NCBI RefSeq assembly: GCF_001053095.1
Contig: NZ_CGBP01000004.1
Span: forward strand, 1 to 64,000
Source of the DNA: Yersinia similis
GTDB lineage: Bacteria > Pseudomonadota > Gammaproteobacteria > Enterobacterales > Enterobacteriaceae
Reading direction: 5' to 3'
DNA length: 64,000 nt
Shown: in pieces, positions 1 to 10,558 of the stretch
Position numbering within the stretch: position 1 is the first letter of the stretch
How the letters are laid out: every line of letters begins with the position of its first letter
Made by a program: the position numbers and the translations under genes
The notes under the pieces: generated by a model
Seen by the model: only the letters and a program-made list of their open reading frames with translations
What the model was told of the DNA's origin: nothing
The model's database searches: none

Positions 1-3
1 CAC

Positions 4-2559
4 ATGAAAAATAACGACAAACTCGATTCCCATACCCCAATGATGCAGCAGTATCTTCGGCTAAAAGCCCAGCACCCTGAAATACTCCTGTTCTACCGAA
101 TGGGGGATTTTTATGAACTGTTCTATAGTGATGCCAAGCGAGCGTCACAACTGTTGGATATCTCACTAACCAAACGTGGTGCTTCAGCTGGTGAACCCAT
201 ACCTATGGCAGGCGTCCCCTATCATTCGATAGAAAACTATTTGGCTAAGCTGGTCCAATTAGGTGAGTCAGCCGCCATCTGTGAGCAAATCGGTGATCCG
301 GCCACCAGCAAAGGGCCGGTTGAGCGTAAGGTCGTCCGTATCGTTACACCGGGCACAATCAGTGATGAAGCGCTGCTGCAAGAGCGGCAAGATAACTTAC
401 TGGCGGCTATCTGGCAGGATGCCAGAGGGTTTGGATATGCCACACTGGATATCAGCTCTGGCCGTTTCCGGGTCGCAGAACCCGCCGATCTTGAAACGAT
501 GGCTGCCGAGTTACAACGCACCAATCCTGCAGAGTTACTGTATCCGGAAAACTTCGAGCCTATGTCGTTGATCGAGCATCGACATGGCTTACGCCGCCGG
601 CCTTTGTGGGAGTTTGAGCTGGATACCGCCAAACAACAGCTTAATCTGCAATTCGGGACCCGTGATTTAATTGGTTTCGGCGTTGAGCAAGCCCATCTGG
701 CACTGCGGGCGGCGGGCTGCCTGCTGCAATATGTCAAAGATACCCAACGCACATCCCTACCGCATATCCGTGGCCTGACCATGGAGCGCCAGCAAGATGG
801 CATCATTATGGATGCCCCTCCCCGCCGTAATCTCGAATTGACGCAGAACCTATCCGGTGGCAATGAAAATACGCTGGCAGCCATCCTCGATTACAGCGTG
901 ACGCCAATGGGTAGCCGGATGCTAAAACGCTGGTTACATATGCCAATCCGCGATATTCGCGTGCTCACGGATCGGCAACAAGCTATTGGTGGTTTGCAAG
1001 ATATCACCACAGAGTTACAAACGCCATTGAGGCAAGTGGGTGATTTAGAACGTATTTTGGCACGTTTAGCTCTGCGGACGGCCCGTCCACGCGATTTAGC
1101 CAGAATGCGTCATGCTTTCCAGCAACTGCCGGAAATCCACCGTTTACTGCAACCCATTGATGTTCCTCATGTGCAGAACTTGTTATCGCAGGTGGGCCAA
1201 TTCGATGAATTGCAAGACTTGTTGGAGCGGGCCATTGTCGAGACCCCACCAGTATTAGTCCGCGATGGCGGCGTTATTGCATCAGGTTATAACGCCGAGT
1301 TAGATGAATGGCGGGCGCTGGCCGATGGTGCAACCGATTATCTGGATCGGTTGGAAATCCGTGAGCGGGAGAAGTTAGGGCTAGACACACTAAAAGTGGG
1401 CTTTAATGGCGTACATGGCTATTACATTCAGGTTAGCCGTGGTCAGAGCCATCTGGTTCCTATTCATTACGTCCGTAGGCAAACACTGAAAAATGCCGAG
1501 CGCTACATTATTCCGGAGCTGAAAGAGTACGAAGATAAGGTTCTGACCTCAAAAGGCAAAGCACTGGCAATTGAGAAAGGGTTGTACGAAGAGATTTTCG
1601 ATTTGCTGCTGCCGCATCTGCCAGAATTACAACTCAGTGCCAATGCACTGGCTGAATTAGATGTACTGGCTAATCTGGCGGAAAGAGCTGAAACACTTAA
1701 CTACTCTTGCCCAACCTTGAGCGATAAACCGGGGATTAAGATTACCGGTGGCCGTCATCCGGTTGTCGAACAAGTTCTCAAAGAACCCTTTATTTCTAAC
1801 CCGTTGACGTTATCTCCTCAGCGACGGATGTTGATCATTACTGGCCCGAATATGGGCGGTAAAAGTACCTATATGCGTCAAACGGCGCTGATTGTACTCT
1901 TGGCACACATGGGTAGCTATGTCCCTGCGGATCAGGCGACCATCGGTCCTATTGACCGCATATTTACCCGCGTCGGTGCCGCTGATGATCTGGCCTCTGG
2001 TCGCTCGACCTTTATGGTTGAAATGACCGAGACCGCCAATATTCTGCATAACGCCACCGAACAAAGCTTGGTATTGATGGATGAAATTGGCCGTGGCACG
2101 TCCACCTACGATGGTTTATCACTGGCTTGGGCTTGTGCAGAAAATCTGGCCAGCCGTATCAAAGCAATGACGCTATTTGCGACACACTACTTTGAATTAA
2201 CGACATTGCCAGAAAAAATGGAAGGGGTGGTGAATGTTCATCTTGATGCATTGGAGCACGGCGAAACAATCGCGTTTATGCACAGTGTACAAGAGGGCGC
2301 AGCCAGTAAAAGTTATGGCCTGGCAGTAGCAGCGCTGGCCGGTGTGCCGCGCGATGTCATTAAGCGAGCGCGACAAAAACTGAAAGAACTGGAGTCACTC
2401 TCTAATAACGCCGTAGGCAGTACGATTGATGGATCACAAATGACGTTGTTAAATGAAGAGACACCACCCGCAGTGGAAGCGCTGGAAGCGCTGGATCCGG
2501 ATTCATTGTCACCACGTCAGGCACTGGAGTGGATCTATCGCTTGAAGAACATGGTGTAA
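4..2559 (+). CDS. mutS: DNA mismatch repair ATPase MutS
   Basis: MutS finds mismatches and small loops in newly made DNA and starts MutL/MutH-directed repair. The 851-residue protein is full length (E. coli 853). The mismatch-reading Phe-X-Glu is at F36-E38 in the motif GDFYELF. The connector, lever and clamp regions fill the middle. The ABC-type ATPase has its Walker A motif GPNMGGKST near residues 613-621, a Walker B region [13 protein letters not shown] near 693-705, and a C-terminal dimerisation tail. Only three bases precede the start in this window, so its promoter cannot be seen. It faces the rpoS gene across a 322-base gap that holds two strong hairpins. No lesion is seen. Identification is very secure. 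Confidence 0.98.
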   Translation: MKNNDKLDSHTPMMQQYLRLKAQHPEILLFYRMGDFYELFYSDAKRASQLLDISLTKRGASAGEPIPMAGVPYHSIENYLAKLVQLGESAAICEQIGDPATSKGPVERKVVRIVTPGTISDEALLQERQDNLLAAIWQDARGFGYATLDISSGRFRVAEPADLETMAAELQRTNPAELLYPENFEPMSLIEHRHGLRRRPLWEFELDTAKQQLNLQFGTRDLIGFGVEQAHLALRAAGCLLQYVKDTQRTSLPHIRGLTMERQQDGIIMDAPPRRNLELTQNLSGGNENTLAAILDYSVTPMGSRMLKRWLHMPIRDIRVLTDRQQAIGGLQDITTELQTPLRQVGDLERILARLALRTARPRDLARMRHAFQQLPEIHRLLQPIDVPHVQNLLSQVGQFDELQDLLERAIVETPPVLVRDGGVIASGYNAELDEWRALADGATDYLDRLEIREREKLGLDTLKVGFNGVHGYYIQVSRGQSHLVPIHYVRRQTLKNAERYIIPELKEYEDKVLTSKGKALAIEKGLYEEIFDLLLPHLPELQLSANALAELDVLANLAERAETLNYSCPTLSDKPGIKITGGRHPVVEQVLKEPFISNPLTLSPQRRMLIITGPNMGGKSTYMRQTALIVLLAHMGSYVPADQATIGPIDRIFTRVGAADDLASGRSTFMVEMTETANILHNATEQSLVLMDEIGRGTSTYDGLSLAWACAENLASRIKAMTLFATHYFELTTLPEKMEGVVNVHLDALEHGETIAFMHSVQEGAASKSYGLAVAALAGVPRDVIKRARQKLKELESLSNNAVGSTIDGSQMTLLNEETPPAVEALEALDPDSLSPRQALEWIYRLKNMV

Positions 2560-2566
2560 GCTAAAA

Positions 2567-2600
2567 AACCTGCGCCTAAAATCATTTTTAGGCGCAGGTT
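2567..2600. terminator. Hairpin terminator after mutS
   Basis: A perfect 15-bp stem (arms 2567-2581 and 2586-2600, 4-base loop) starts 8 bases after the mutS stop. The A-run lies on its left side, so the classic stem-plus-U-run form is read on the minus strand; on the plus strand it would still be a strong hairpin. It probably separates mutS and rpoS transcription in both directions. The rest of the gap from about 2601 to 2746 shows no feature I can support. Confidence 0.7.
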
Positions 2601-2746
2601 CCCAGCCTCTGATCGTTCGATCCTAGACGGGGCGCTGGGAGTAAAGCGTCCGTTCCATGATATCAAGGCTCAAACCTCTAGAGATTAGCGGTATCTTTAT
2701 GAGCAGCCCATTCTCTTTGCCAGGGTATCAAAATCTTTGCGGGGGC

Positions 2747-2788
2747 ACACAAAAACGGTGAACATCTATCTGTTCACCGTTTTTGTGT
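2747..2788. terminator. Bidirectional terminator, rpoS side
   Basis: A perfect 18-bp inverted repeat (2747-2764 and 2771-2788) has a 6-base loop. Each arm carries a run of five A or T, so either strand gives a stem ending in U residues. It lies about 95 bases after the rpoS stop codon on the minus strand and is the likely end of the nlpD-rpoS transcript. Confidence 0.8.
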
Positions 2789-2881
2789 TTCATCGACTCT
2801 TGTTGTGCTTCATATCGGCCAAGTTTACTTTGCATTTTGCACAAAGCTTACTGTTCACCGCCTTTCATTCTGAAGACACAC

Positions 2882-3886
2882 TTATTCGCGGAACAACGCC
2901 TCGATGCTCAGGCCTTGCGTTTGCAGGATTTCCCGCAGACGGCGTAAGCCTTCAACCTGAATCTGGCGGACACGTTCGCGTGTCAAACCAATTTCTCGAC
3001 CAACATCTTCCAATGTTGCCGCTTCATATCCTAACAGACCAAAACGACGGGCCAACACTTCGCGCTGTTTTGCATTCAATTCAAACAGCCACTTAACGAT
3101 ACTCTGTTTCATATCGTCATCTTGTGTTGTATCTTCCGGACCGTTCTCATTTTCGTCAGACAGAATATCCAACAACGCTTTCTCTGAGTCGCCGCCTAAA
3201 GGCGTATCAACAGAAGTGATACGTTCGTTAAGGCGTAACATACGGCTCACGTCATCGACCGGCTTGTCGAGTTGCTCTGCAATCTCTTCCGCGCTCGGTT
3301 CATGATCCAATTTATGAGAAAGCTCTCGTGCTGTGCGTAAATAAACGTTTAGTTCTTTAACGATATGGATAGGCAAACGAATGGTACGGGTTTGGTTCAT
3401 AATCGCCCGTTCAATCGTCTGGCGAATCCACCAAGTAGCGTAAGTGGAAAAACGGAAACCGCGTTCAGGATCAAACTTTTCCACCGCACGGATCAAACCA
3501 AGGTTACCCTCTTCTATCAGATCCAACAGCGCTAAACCGCGATTACTGTAACGGCGAGCGATCTTCACCACCAACCGCAAGTTACTCTCAATCATACGAC
3601 GACGTGAGGGCACGTCTCCGCGCAATGCACGCCGGGCAAAATAAACCTCTTCTTCCGCAGTCAGCAGTGGCGAATAACCGATCTCGCCAAGATAGAGCTG
3701 CGTCGCATCCAGCACACGCTGGGTAACACCTTGCGCCAACAACTCATCTTCCGCTGACTCTAACTCGCTTTCGGTAGGTTCATCATCTACTAATGCTTTT
3801 TCATCAAAAATCTCAGTTTCCGTACTGTTCTCATCAAAATCAGCATCTTCATGCAACTCGTTAACTTTCAGCGTACTTTGGCTCAT
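2882..3886 (-). CDS. rpoS: Stationary-phase sigma factor RpoS (sigma-38)
   Basis: RpoS directs RNA polymerase to general stress and stationary-phase promoters. The 334-residue protein (E. coli 330) has the sigma-70 family layout: an acidic N-terminal tail, region 1.2 near 55-90, region 2 with the [17 protein letters not shown] core near 150-170, region 3, and a C-terminal region 4 helix-turn-helix ([19 protein letters not shown]). The start has a good TAGGAG ribosome site 7 bases upstream. The gene follows nlpD by 54 bases. In relatives the main rpoS promoter lies inside nlpD and gives a long structured leader controlled by small RNAs; the same arrangement is expected here but was not demonstrated. 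The frame is intact, so rpoS function should be kept. Confidence 0.98.
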   Translation of the reverse strand: MSQSTLKVNELHEDADFDENSTETEIFDEKALVDDEPTESELESAEDELLAQGVTQRVLDATQLYLGEIGYSPLLTAEEEVYFARRALRGDVPSRRRMIESNLRLVVKIARRYSNRGLALLDLIEEGNLGLIRAVEKFDPERGFRFSTYATWWIRQTIERAIMNQTRTIRLPIHIVKELNVYLRTARELSHKLDHEPSAEEIAEQLDKPVDDVSRMLRLNERITSVDTPLGGDSEKALLDILSDENENGPEDTTQDDDMKQSIVKWLFELNAKQREVLARRFGLLGYEAATLEDVGREIGLTRERVRQIQVEGLRRLREILQTQGLSIEALFRE

Positions 3887-3940
3887 ATGCTGCTCCTACC
3901 CGTGAATCCGGCGAGCAGAATACAGCGTATTCTGCCCAAT

Positions 3941-4942
3941 CTATCGCTGCGGAAGGTAACGCAGCGGGTTTACGGATTTCCCCTTGTAACGAATTTCAAA
4001 ATGCAATCTAACTGAACTGGTTCCGGTGCTACCCATGGTTGCTATTTTTTGACCCGCCTTCACTTCTTGTTGTTCCCGGACCAGCATTGTATCGTTATGA
4101 GCGTAGGCGCTCAGGTAATCATCATTGTGTTTGATGATGATTAGATTACCGTAACCACGCAGTGCGTTCCCAGCATACACAACCCGCCCACTTGCGGTGG
4201 CGAGGATAGGTTGCCCACGAGAACCAGCGATATCAATCCCTTTATTGCCCCCTTCGGAAGCAGAGAAGCTATCGATCGTTTTACCATCGGTTGGCCATCT
4301 CCAGCCACTAACTGGACCACCATTGCTGGTTGGCTCACTGACAGAACTGCCTGGTGCGGTAACAGGTGCTGTTGTAGCGACAACCGCACCAGATGATGGC
4401 AACATTTTACCAACATTCTGTTTACCCGAGTTTTCAGAATACGCGCTAGTTGATTGAGAATCAACCGTTGTAGTTGTGTTCTGAATAGTAGTTGTGTTCT
4501 GAATATTTGACGGCGGTTGTGCTATTCCGCCTGATGTAGCATCAGTGGCTGCTAACATACCGCCACCAGACCCATTACCCAATTGAATAGATTGCCCCAC
4601 ATTCAGGCTATAGGGTTCTGCAATATTATTTTTTGCTGCCAAATCACGGAAGTCATTTCCTGTTATCCAAGCGATATAAAACAGCGTATCACCACGCTTA
4701 ACGGTATAGGTATTACCGCTGTAGCTTCCTTTGGGGATATTGTCGTAACTACGGTTATAAACTATGCGCCCCCCAGAGCTATCGGTGCTCGCTCCACTCA
4801 ACATCGTACCTGAACGTTCGCCCCCCACACTGCTGATGGGTGCCGATGTTGAATTATCATTAGTACAACCCACTAACCACAAACTCACAACCGTACATGC
4901 CGCGACTCGGCGTAATCTAATCATTGGGCTTCCTGTGCTCAT
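3941..4942 (-). CDS. nlpD: Murein hydrolase activator lipoprotein NlpD
   Basis: NlpD is an envelope lipoprotein that activates the amidase AmiC during cell separation. The 333 residues have an N-terminal lipoprotein signal with lipobox LVGC (lipidated Cys26), a LysM peptidoglycan-binding domain near 78-122, a low-complexity linker, and a C-terminal LytM/M23 domain near 215-333. The usual first metal ligand region reads GGNKGIDI, with Asn where an active M23 enzyme has His, so it should be catalytically inactive, as in E. coli NlpD. The linker contains a perfect 18-bp duplication giving IQNTTT twice. It lies between pcm and rpoS in the conserved order surE-pcm-nlpD-rpoS. A start at Met7 is possible; Met1 is kept because it aligns with the family. 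Confidence 0.96.
   Translation of the reverse strand: MSTGSPMIRLRRVAACTVVSLWLVGCTNDNSTSAPISSVGGERSGTMLSGASTDSSGGRIVYNRSYDNIPKGSYSGNTYTVKRGDTLFYIAWITGNDFRDLAAKNNIAEPYSLNVGQSIQLGNGSGGGMLAATDATSGGIAQPPSNIQNTTTIQNTTTTVDSQSTSAYSENSGKQNVGKMLPSSGAVVATTAPVTAPGSSVSEPTSNGGPVSGWRWPTDGKTIDSFSASEGGNKGIDIAGSRGQPILATASGRVVYAGNALRGYGNLIIIKHNDDYLSAYAHNDTMLVREQQEVKAGQKIATMGSTGTSSVRLHFEIRYKGKSVNPLRYLPQR
4470..4505. repeat. 18-bp tandem duplication in nlpD
   Basis: Two identical 18-bp units (4470-4487 and 4488-4505) lie in the linker between the LysM and LytM domains of NlpD and stay in frame. They add one IQNTTT hexapeptide. It is one of several such short tandem repeats in this window. Confidence 0.9.
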
Positions 4943-5030
4943 GCTTCCCCCATGACAGCAATAATAAGCGATATATCCAAATACCTTTACACTGTAGTTA
5001 AAGGTGAAGGCTGAAATAGAAAAGACTCAT

Positions 5031-5657
5031 TTAGGCAAGTTCCCCTTTAACCAGAGGAACAAAACGGACTGCTTCCACCGTCTCAATATGGTATTCATTA
5101 TTACGGCGTTGCACGTACTTTAATGTTTGAAACTGCTCTCCAACGGGAAGAACCAGTATTCCCCCTTCATCCAATTGCTCAAGTAATGCATCCGGAATTT
5201 CAGGCGGTGCTGCGGTTACAATAATGGCATCAAACGGCCCACGGGACTGCCAGCCTAACCAACCATCACCATGGCGGGTCGAAACATTATGCAGATCCAA
5301 CTGTTTCAGGCGACGTTTTGCCTGCCACTGTAACCCTTTGATTCGCTCGACAGAACAGACATGATCGACCAGATGCGCCAAAATAGCCGTCTGGTAGCCT
5401 GACCCCGTTCCGATCTCTAAGACTCTGGACGTTGGCGTCAATTGCAGTAACTCTGTCATTCGCGCCACCATATAAGGCTGAGAAATCGTTTGACCCGCAC
5501 CTATAGGGAGAGCGGTATTCTCATACGCCTTATGAGCCAACGCTTCATCGACAAAACGCTCACGCGGTACCGCTTCGATCGCCTGTAACAGGCGTTCGTC
5601 GTGAATACCTTGCTGACGTAACTGCATCAACAATGTTTGTATGCGTTTATTTACCAT
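5031..5657 (-). CDS. pcm: Protein-L-isoaspartate O-methyltransferase
   Basis: Pcm uses S-adenosylmethionine to methylate abnormal L-isoaspartyl residues, starting repair of aged proteins. The 208 residues equal the E. coli length. The SAM-binding motif [13 protein letters not shown] is near 79-91, preceded by the family motif [15 protein letters not shown] near 52-66. The gene overlaps the end of surE by 7 bases, so the two are probably translationally coupled. It belongs to the surE-pcm-nlpD-rpoS stress cluster. No defect is seen. Confidence 0.97.
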   Translation of the reverse strand: MVNKRIQTLLMQLRQQGIHDERLLQAIEAVPRERFVDEALAHKAYENTALPIGAGQTISQPYMVARMTELLQLTPTSRVLEIGTGSGYQTAILAHLVDHVCSVERIKGLQWQAKRRLKQLDLHNVSTRHGDGWLGWQSRGPFDAIIVTAAPPEIPDALLEQLDEGGILVLPVGEQFQTLKYVQRRNNEYHIETVEAVRFVPLVKGELA

Positions 5658-6415
5658 TCCCCGTCAACCTCAGTATTGGCTAACCAACTTTCAACCACTT
5701 CTTGTGCCGTATAAGCCGTTAAATCGACCTGAAGCGGCGTTATCGATACATAACCTTGTTCAACCGCCGCAAAGTCAGTATCTGGCCCTGCATCATACTT
5801 TTCACCCGGCGGCCCGATCCAATAAAGATCTTGCCCTCTGGGGTCTTGCTGACAAAATACCTGCTCTGCCGGATGGCGGCTACCACAACGCGTCACCCGA
5901 ATCCCTTTAATTTCCGATAAAGGCAAATCAGGAACATTTATATTGAGGATCTTGCCGGTACGCAGTGGTTTGCGCTGCAACGCACGTAATAAACGGCAAG
6001 TCACTGCCGCCGCAGTATCGTAATGCTGATGACCGTTGAGCGAGACAGCCAAGGCTGGGTATCCCAAATGACGCCCTTCCATCGCCGCCGCTACGGTACC
6101 CGAATAGATAACATCATCCCCTAAATTAGGACCAGCATTAATGCCAGAGACAACAATGTCAGGGCGTGGACGCATCAGCGCATTCACGCCCAGATAGACG
6201 CAATCGGTGGGAGTACCTTGCTGCACCGCAATATCGCCATTAGATAAGGTGGTAATCCGTAATGCACTATCCAGAGTCAAGGCATTGGAAGCGCCACTGC
6301 GGTTACGATCAGGTGCCACAATCTGCACCTGAGCAAATTCCCGCAATGCACAGGCAAGTGTCTGGATCCCTGGCGCAGAGATGCCATCATCGTTACTCAA
6401 TAATATCCGTATCAT
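5651..6415 (-). CDS. surE: 5'/3'-nucleotidase SurE
   Basis: SurE is a metal-dependent phosphatase acting on nucleoside 5'- and 3'-monophosphates and short polyphosphate, linked to stationary-phase survival. The 254 residues match the family. The N-terminal motif [11 protein letters not shown] supplies the metal-binding Asp9-Asp10, with the GTPTDCV and [19 protein letters not shown] motifs following. The gene overlaps truD upstream by 23 bases and pcm downstream by 7 bases, which indicates one transcript. Intact. Confidence 0.97.
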   Translation of the reverse strand: MIRILLSNDDGISAPGIQTLACALREFAQVQIVAPDRNRSGASNALTLDSALRITTLSNGDIAVQQGTPTDCVYLGVNALMRPRPDIVVSGINAGPNLGDDVIYSGTVAAAMEGRHLGYPALAVSLNGHQHYDTAAAVTCRLLRALQRKPLRTGKILNINVPDLPLSEIKGIRVTRCGSRHPAEQVFCQQDPRGQDLYWIGPPGEKYDAGPDTDFAAVEQGYVSITPLQVDLTAYTAQEVVESWLANTEVDGEW

Positions 6416-7442
6416 CAGCCCGATCCTGGTTCATTATTTCCCTCACCACACTGGTCGCAAAGCTCCCCGCAGGTAGCCAGAAACTCAGCTCAAGAGTGAC
6501 ATCATCCCACCAGTTGCTTATCATATTCTGCGGTTTTAGCAGTACTGCTCGGCGGCTACCTTCAACGCGTTCACGCTTAATCAGTGACAGTAATTCAGTT
6601 TGCTCTGCCAAACACGCCTGTTCGAAGGCTAATGCTTCACCGTGGGTACCCAGTTCACCGTCTCCCGGTAAAGGCGCGGTGATATTGAGTTCACCGGCAG
6701 TAACGCGCTGTTGTAACGCGGCTAACTCATCGGCTTGAGCAACAAACCAACTCCCACGCCCAGATAATTGTAGTGCATCACCCTCCAGCACCGTCGTCGA
6801 TAGTTGTTGCGCCAAGCGGTGACTGCTAATCAGATTAAACATCGCGCTGCGGCTGGCAGACAGATAAAAGCTGCGTTTGCTGCGTTCTTTTACCCGGATT
6901 TCATTATTCGCCCATAAACGGGCCTGCACTAGATTATTACCACCACGGCCAAACCGCTGGCTACCAAAATAGTTGGGTACGCCATGGGCGGCTATCTGCT
7001 GTAAACGTTGTTCCACATCCTGGCGATCCGTAATGTGACGCAGTACTAAGGTAAACGCATTGCCTTTCAGTGAACCAATGCGTAATTTTCTTTTATGCCG
7101 CACCGCTTCCAATACTTCACACCCTTCCAGCTCAAAAGTGGCCAGATCTGGCGCTTCTTTTCCTGGCAAGTGCAAACAAAACCACTGTTCGGTGACCGCA
7201 TAGCGGTCTTTTAACCCCGCATAACTCACCAGCCGCGGATGAAGTTTGGCGAAGCGCGCCAAATAATCAGCAACGAATTGGGTATTACAGCCATTTTTAC
7301 GAATACGAACCAGCAGATGCTCACCTTCCCCATCTGGTTCAAATCCCAAATCTTCTACGACAACAAAATCTTCCGGATTCGCTTTTAAAATACCGCTCGT
7401 CGTAGGTTTACCGTGTAGCCAGGTCAGGTTTTCCATATCCAT
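6393..7442 (-). CDS. truD: tRNA pseudouridine(13) synthase TruD
   Basis: TruD converts U13 of tRNA-Glu to pseudouridine. The 349-residue protein is the same size as E. coli TruD and keeps the family blocks: [21 protein letters not shown] near 23-43, the catalytic segment [14 protein letters not shown] with its catalytic Asp, the [17 protein letters not shown] segment, and [14 protein letters not shown]. It lies between ispF (10 bases upstream) and surE (overlapping), as in other enterobacteria. No lesion is seen. Confidence 0.97.
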   Translation of the reverse strand: MDMENLTWLHGKPTTSGILKANPEDFVVVEDLGFEPDGEGEHLLVRIRKNGCNTQFVADYLARFAKLHPRLVSYAGLKDRYAVTEQWFCLHLPGKEAPDLATFELEGCEVLEAVRHKRKLRIGSLKGNAFTLVLRHITDRQDVEQRLQQIAAHGVPNYFGSQRFGRGGNNLVQARLWANNEIRVKERSKRSFYLSASRSAMFNLISSHRLAQQLSTTVLEGDALQLSGRGSWFVAQADELAALQQRVTAGELNITAPLPGDGELGTHGEALAFEQACLAEQTELLSLIKRERVEGSRRAVLLKPQNMISNWWDDVTLELSFWLPAGSFATSVVREIMNQDRADDTDIIE

Positions 7443-7452
7443 TCGTTATGCC

Positions 7453-7941
7453 TTAACCCTGTTCTACGTTAACTAATAAAACCACCGCTTCACACGCAAT
7501 ACCTTCACCACGCCCGGTAAAACCAAGTTGTTCCGTGGTAGTCGCTTTGACGTTGATGTCATCCATATGACATTGTAGGTCTTCTGCCAAATTAACGCGC
7601 ATTTGTGGAATATGCGGTGCCATTTTCGGTGCCTGGGCAATAATGGTAATATCCAGATTACCCAGTTTATAACCTTTGGCCAGAATACGGCGATACGCTT
7701 CCCGCAGTAAACCTCGGCTATCTGCGCCTTTAAATGCCGGGTCAGTGTCTGGGAAGAGTTTCCCGATATCACCTAATGCAGCTGCGCCTAATAGCGCATC
7801 AGTGGCCGCATGTAATGCAACATCGCCGTCAGAATGGGCCAGTAAACCCTTTTCGTATGGGATACGCACACCACCAATAATGAGTGGACCACTGCCATTC
7901 TCGCCAAATTTATGAACATCGAAACCATGACCGATCCGCAT
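7453..7941 (-). CDS. ispF: 2-C-methyl-D-erythritol 2,4-cyclodiphosphate synthase
   Basis: IspF closes CDP-methylerythritol 2-phosphate to the cyclic diphosphate in the MEP isoprenoid pathway. The protein begins [12 protein letters not shown], whose Asp and His bind zinc; the [13 protein letters not shown] segment and the C-terminal [17 protein letters not shown] are also typical. I chose the ATG at 7941 (162 residues) because an AAGGA site lies 9 bases before it; an ATG three codons upstream touches that site directly. The gene follows ispD, the enzyme two steps earlier, by about 105 bases. Confidence 0.96.
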   Translation of the reverse strand: MRIGHGFDVHKFGENGSGPLIIGGVRIPYEKGLLAHSDGDVALHAATDALLGAAALGDIGKLFPDTDPAFKGADSRGLLREAYRRILAKGYKLGNLDITIIAQAPKMAPHIPQMRVNLAEDLQCHMDDINVKATTTEQLGFTGRGEGIACEAVVLLVNVEQG

Positions 7942-8036
7942 TATTTGCATTCCTTATAATACTCTGACTATTTGACGTTGCAGTGCCGTTAGTATTGATT
8001 AACGTTCACGACTTTTACTCACCCGCATCACTGACT

Positions 8037-8079
8037 TGTCGCTGTTTAGGGGCTGTCGTTATTTAGGGACTGTCGCTGA
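8037..8079. repeat. 17-bp tandem repeat across the ispD stop
   Basis: Units 8037-8053, 8054-8070 and a partial 8071-8079 share a 17-bp pattern with a few differences. Because 17 is not a multiple of three, the repeat changes frame; it encodes the last residues of IspD (SLNNDSP) and continues past the stop into the ispF leader. It looks like a slippage duplication at a gene end. Confidence 0.8.
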
Positions 8080-8771
8080 GTTAAATAAAACTCAGCCAAT
8101 GCCAGATCTTCTGGGCGCGTCACTTTAATATTATCAGAACGACCGGTAACTAATATTGGATGATAACCGCAATGCTCTAATGCAGAGGCCTCATCAGTCA
8201 CCGCCAGCCCTTCTCTCAACGCACGGGATAAGCACAGTTTTAATAACTCTAGCGGGAAAAGTTGAGGCGTCAGCGCATGCCACAGGTCCTGACGATCCAC
8301 CGTATGAGCAATGGCTTGAATACCTGGTTCGGCACGCTTCATCGTATCGCGCACTGGGGCTGCCAGAATTCCTCCCACATGACTGTATTCGGTAATCGAT
8401 AACAGCCGGTTGAGGTCGTCTAGGTGTAAACAAGGGCGTGCCGCATCATGGACTAACACCCATTCAGTCTGCCCGGCCAGTTGTAAACCCGCCATCACGG
8501 AGTCAGCCCGCTGATCGCCACCGTAAACTGTACTGATACGCGGATCCTGCGCAATGGACAACGTAGAGAATTGTGTATCCTGCCGATGGATCACGACAAT
8601 AACCCGCTGAATCCGTGGGTGGTGAAGCAAAGAAAAAATAGCATGTTCAATGATGGTTTTGCCCCCCACAGTTAAGTACTGCTTGGGGCAATCCGCCAAC
8701 ATGCGGCTACCAATACCCGCAGCCGGTAATACAGCGATCACTTCAGGAAGGGAAACTGCGAAGTTACTCAT
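8046..8771 (-). CDS. ispD: MEP cytidylyltransferase IspD
   Basis: IspD joins CTP and 2-C-methyl-D-erythritol 4-phosphate to form CDP-methylerythritol, the third step of the MEP pathway. The 241 residues (E. coli 236) contain the nucleotide-binding N terminus [11 protein letters not shown] with the conserved Gly-rich turn, the VHDAARPC motif near 112-119, and the TDEASALE segment near 190. The last few residues (SLNNDSP) come from a 17-bp tandem repeat and are unlike the E. coli tail, so they are probably not functional. The gene starts 3 bases after the ftsB stop; ftsB-ispD-ispF-truD is a conserved operon. Confidence 0.97.
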   Translation of the reverse strand: MSNFAVSLPEVIAVLPAAGIGSRMLADCPKQYLTVGGKTIIEHAIFSLLHHPRIQRVIVVIHRQDTQFSTLSIAQDPRISTVYGGDQRADSVMAGLQLAGQTEWVLVHDAARPCLHLDDLNRLLSITEYSHVGGILAAPVRDTMKRAEPGIQAIAHTVDRQDLWHALTPQLFPLELLKLCLSRALREGLAVTDEASALEHCGYHPILVTGRSDNIKVTRPEDLALAEFYLTQRQSLNNDSP

Positions 8772-8774
8772 TAT

Positions 8775-9095
8775 TTATTGCGCGTTATTTTGTGTCGAAG
8801 GGATACCCGCATTGCGTCTGGATTGGTCAGGAACCAGACGATAGAAACTTTCACCGGGCTTGATCATACCCAGTTCGTTACGTGCGCGTTCTTCGATCGC
8901 CTCTTGACCACCGTTTAAATCATCAATTTCAGCAAATAGCTGATCGTTCCGTACTTTCAGAGTGCTGTTATTAGCCTCTTGAGCAGCCACGTCTTCTTTT
9001 ACCCGAACAAAATCATGAATACCATTCTTACCCAGCCACAATGAATATTGTAGCCAACCAAGTAAAACCAGCAATAGTAGCGTAAGTTTTCCCAT
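8775..9095 (-). CDS. ftsB: Cell division protein FtsB
   Basis: FtsB is a small bitopic inner-membrane protein that forms the FtsQ-FtsB-FtsL complex of the divisome. The 106 residues start [20 protein letters not shown], one membrane span, followed by a periplasmic coiled coil near 28-70 and the conserved segment [15 protein letters not shown] near 76-90. Size agrees with the family (E. coli 103). It is the first gene of the minus-strand run ftsB-ispD-ispF-truD-surE-pcm-nlpD-rpoS. Confidence 0.97.
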   Translation of the reverse strand: MGKLTLLLLVLLGWLQYSLWLGKNGIHDFVRVKEDVAAQEANNSTLKVRNDQLFAEIDDLNGGQEAIEERARNELGMIKPGESFYRLVPDQSRRNAGIPSTQNNAQ

Positions 9096-9244
9096 TTCCG
9101 CCCCCTGAAAAACGGCCTAATCATCCCACAACTTTTCGTCGGACTCCACTCTGTGACGGAAATAGGCCACAAGATTCAGATTAAGGACGACTTCAGGCAA
9201 AAATACCATGCAAATCGATAAAAAACATTATTCATTATCGGGGC

Positions 9245-9362
9245 TATACCTAAAATCATTGGCGTTTCAGCCAGGCGGCTGATGAACGGAGATTAGCCAA
9301 TGAGTTGGGTCAGTAAAAGCAACCCCCCCCCTGTGCTTCAAGTGCTAAGAAGAGATGGGATA
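9245..9362. repeat. Degenerate ERIC-like repeat, copy A
   Basis: The left end (tacctaaaatcattggcg, from about 9247) and right end (tcaagtgctaagaagagat.., near 9340-9362) match the ends of the other Yersinia ERIC-like elements here, but the middle is diverged and holds a run of eight C near 9325. It sits in the 311-base ftsB/ygbE gap (9096-9406); I see nothing else there apart from the expected ftsB promoter. Confidence 0.6.
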
Positions 9363-9406
9363 TTCAGAGAGTGTTTCAGTAGCGGGGAATCGGGTAAATG
9401 AAGCGT

Positions 9407-9724
9407 TCACCAACCAGTGAGCAGTGAAAACAGCATCCAGAAGAGGCACACCACGGCGATCCCCGTCCCACCAATGGTAAACAGCAGATGACCACGGGAT
9501 AGCATACCCAGCGCGATACCTATCAGTACCGAAACGGGCATCAACGCCAGAAAGAACGGCCAAGTGTACAGTAGGAAAAAGACGGTATTGGGGCCATAAA
9601 CAAAGAAAGGGATCGCAAACGCCAACCAGTAGAAAACAAAGCCTGTGACGCCACCAGAGAAGGAGTAAGACTGCTCCCCCTCTTCTTGCTGCTCATCGTT
9701 CATAATTTGGGTGACATTCTGCAT
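9407..9724 (-). CDS. ygbE: YgbE-family inner membrane protein (DUF3561)
   Basis: A small membrane protein of unknown function matching the YgbE/DUF3561 family, which sits beside the cysDNC genes in many enterobacteria. About 105 residues, with three hydrophobic spans: VTGFVFYWLAFAIPFFVY, FFLLYTWPFFLALMPVSVL and the C-terminal GTGIAVVCLFWMLFSLL. The start at 9724 is chosen because AGGGG lies 5-6 bases upstream; a start 6 codons earlier lacks such a site. It lies downstream of cysC, separated from it by an ERIC-like element. The sequence gives no hint of its biochemical role. Confidence 0.85.
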   Translation of the reverse strand: MQNVTQIMNDEQQEEGEQSYSFSGGVTGFVFYWLAFAIPFFVYGPNTVFFLLYTWPFFLALMPVSVLIGIALGMLSRGHLLFTIGGTGIAVVCLFWMLFSLLTGW

Positions 9725-9794
9725 GGAAACCCCTATAGGCACAGTTTACCGACACGTTCTAAGGACGCCTTCCCTGTAGCAAGAAGTGCATCTG

Positions 9795-9912
9795 TACCCA
9801 AAGTCATTGTCGTCAGGTAGGCTGCAGGTAAATCACGTCGAGCTGACAACGTCAGCGATTTGGGTGAGTACCAACGGCGAACAACCCTGTAGCGTCAAGT
9901 GCGAAGGGGATA
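9795..9912. repeat. ERIC-like repeat, copy B (abuts cysC stop)
   Basis: The element starts tacccaaagtcattg and ends caagtgcgaaggggata; these ends are inverted relative to each other, so the whole can fold. Its right end is about 4 bases from the cysC stop codon (TAA at 9916-9918 on the minus strand). The element would be transcribed as the start of the cysC 3' untranslated region. Confidence 0.75.
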
Positions 9913-9915
9913 CGT

Positions 9916-10557
9916 TTAGGATTTGATAATAGCTCTACCACGCAGTACGTCTAACAATTGTTCAATCAAATTTGTTACTAATTGTTCACCCTGTAAATGG
10001 ATATCAGGATACTCAGGCGACTCATAAATTGAATCGATCCCTGTAAAATTTTTAAGCTCCCCTGCACGGGCTTTTTTGTATAAGCCTTTCGGGTCACGGG
10101 CCTCACAAATTGCTAACGGCGTATCGACAAATACCTCAATAAACTGACCCGATGCCAGCATATCCTGTACCATTTTCCGTTCAGCCCGATGAGGGGAAAT
10201 AAACGCCGTCAAAACTACCAGACCGGCATCAACCATCAGTTTAGCCACCTCGCCAACCCGCCGGATATTTTCACGACGATCATCGTCAGAAAAGCCCAAA
10301 TCGCGGCAGAGGCCATGGCGCACATTATCACCATCCAGTAAGTAAGTACTGACACCGCGAGCGAACAACGCTTGTTCCAGTGCACCGGCCAGAGTGGATT
10401 TTCCTGAGCCCGACAGGCCGGTAAACCAAAGAACCACGCCCTGATGGCCGTGCTGTTGCTCGCGATCTTGTCGGGTGATTGCATGGGGGTGCCAGACGAT
10501 ATTCTCATCGTCTGCCCGTGTTTCTTGGTGATTGTCATCTAACTGATGGGCTGACAC
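9916..10557 (-). CDS. cysC: Adenylylsulfate kinase CysC
   Basis: CysC phosphorylates APS at the 3' position to make PAPS, the third step of sulfate assimilation. The 213 residues carry the P-loop GLSGSGKS near 47-54, the [16 protein letters not shown] segment near 76-91, and the [13 protein letters not shown] lid region near 151-163. I chose a GTG start at 10555-10557: it lies one base after the cysN stop and gives the family N terminus ([10 protein letters not shown]...), while the upstream ATG would run 60 bases into cysN. Last of cysD-cysN-cysC. Intact. Confidence 0.96.
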   Translation of the reverse strand: MSAHQLDDNHQETRADDENIVWHPHAITRQDREQQHGHQGVVLWFTGLSGSGKSTLAGALEQALFARGVSTYLLDGDNVRHGLCRDLGFSDDDRRENIRRVGEVAKLMVDAGLVVLTAFISPHRAERKMVQDMLASGQFIEVFVDTPLAICEARDPKGLYKKARAGELKNFTGIDSIYESPEYPDIHLQGEQLVTNLIEQLLDVLRGRAIIKS

Positions 10558-10558
10558 G

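Noticed and set aside
237-884. 215-codon frame antisense to mutS
   Set aside because: Entirely within the conserved mutS coding sequence, Ser- and Arg-rich, no recognisable product.
2737-3096. 119-codon plus-strand frame across the rpoS end
   Set aside because: It covers the rpoS terminator hairpin and the antisense of the conserved region 4; no support.
4141-4464. 107-codon frame overlapping nlpD
   Set aside because: Same-strand alternative frame inside a well supported nlpD gene; no family features.
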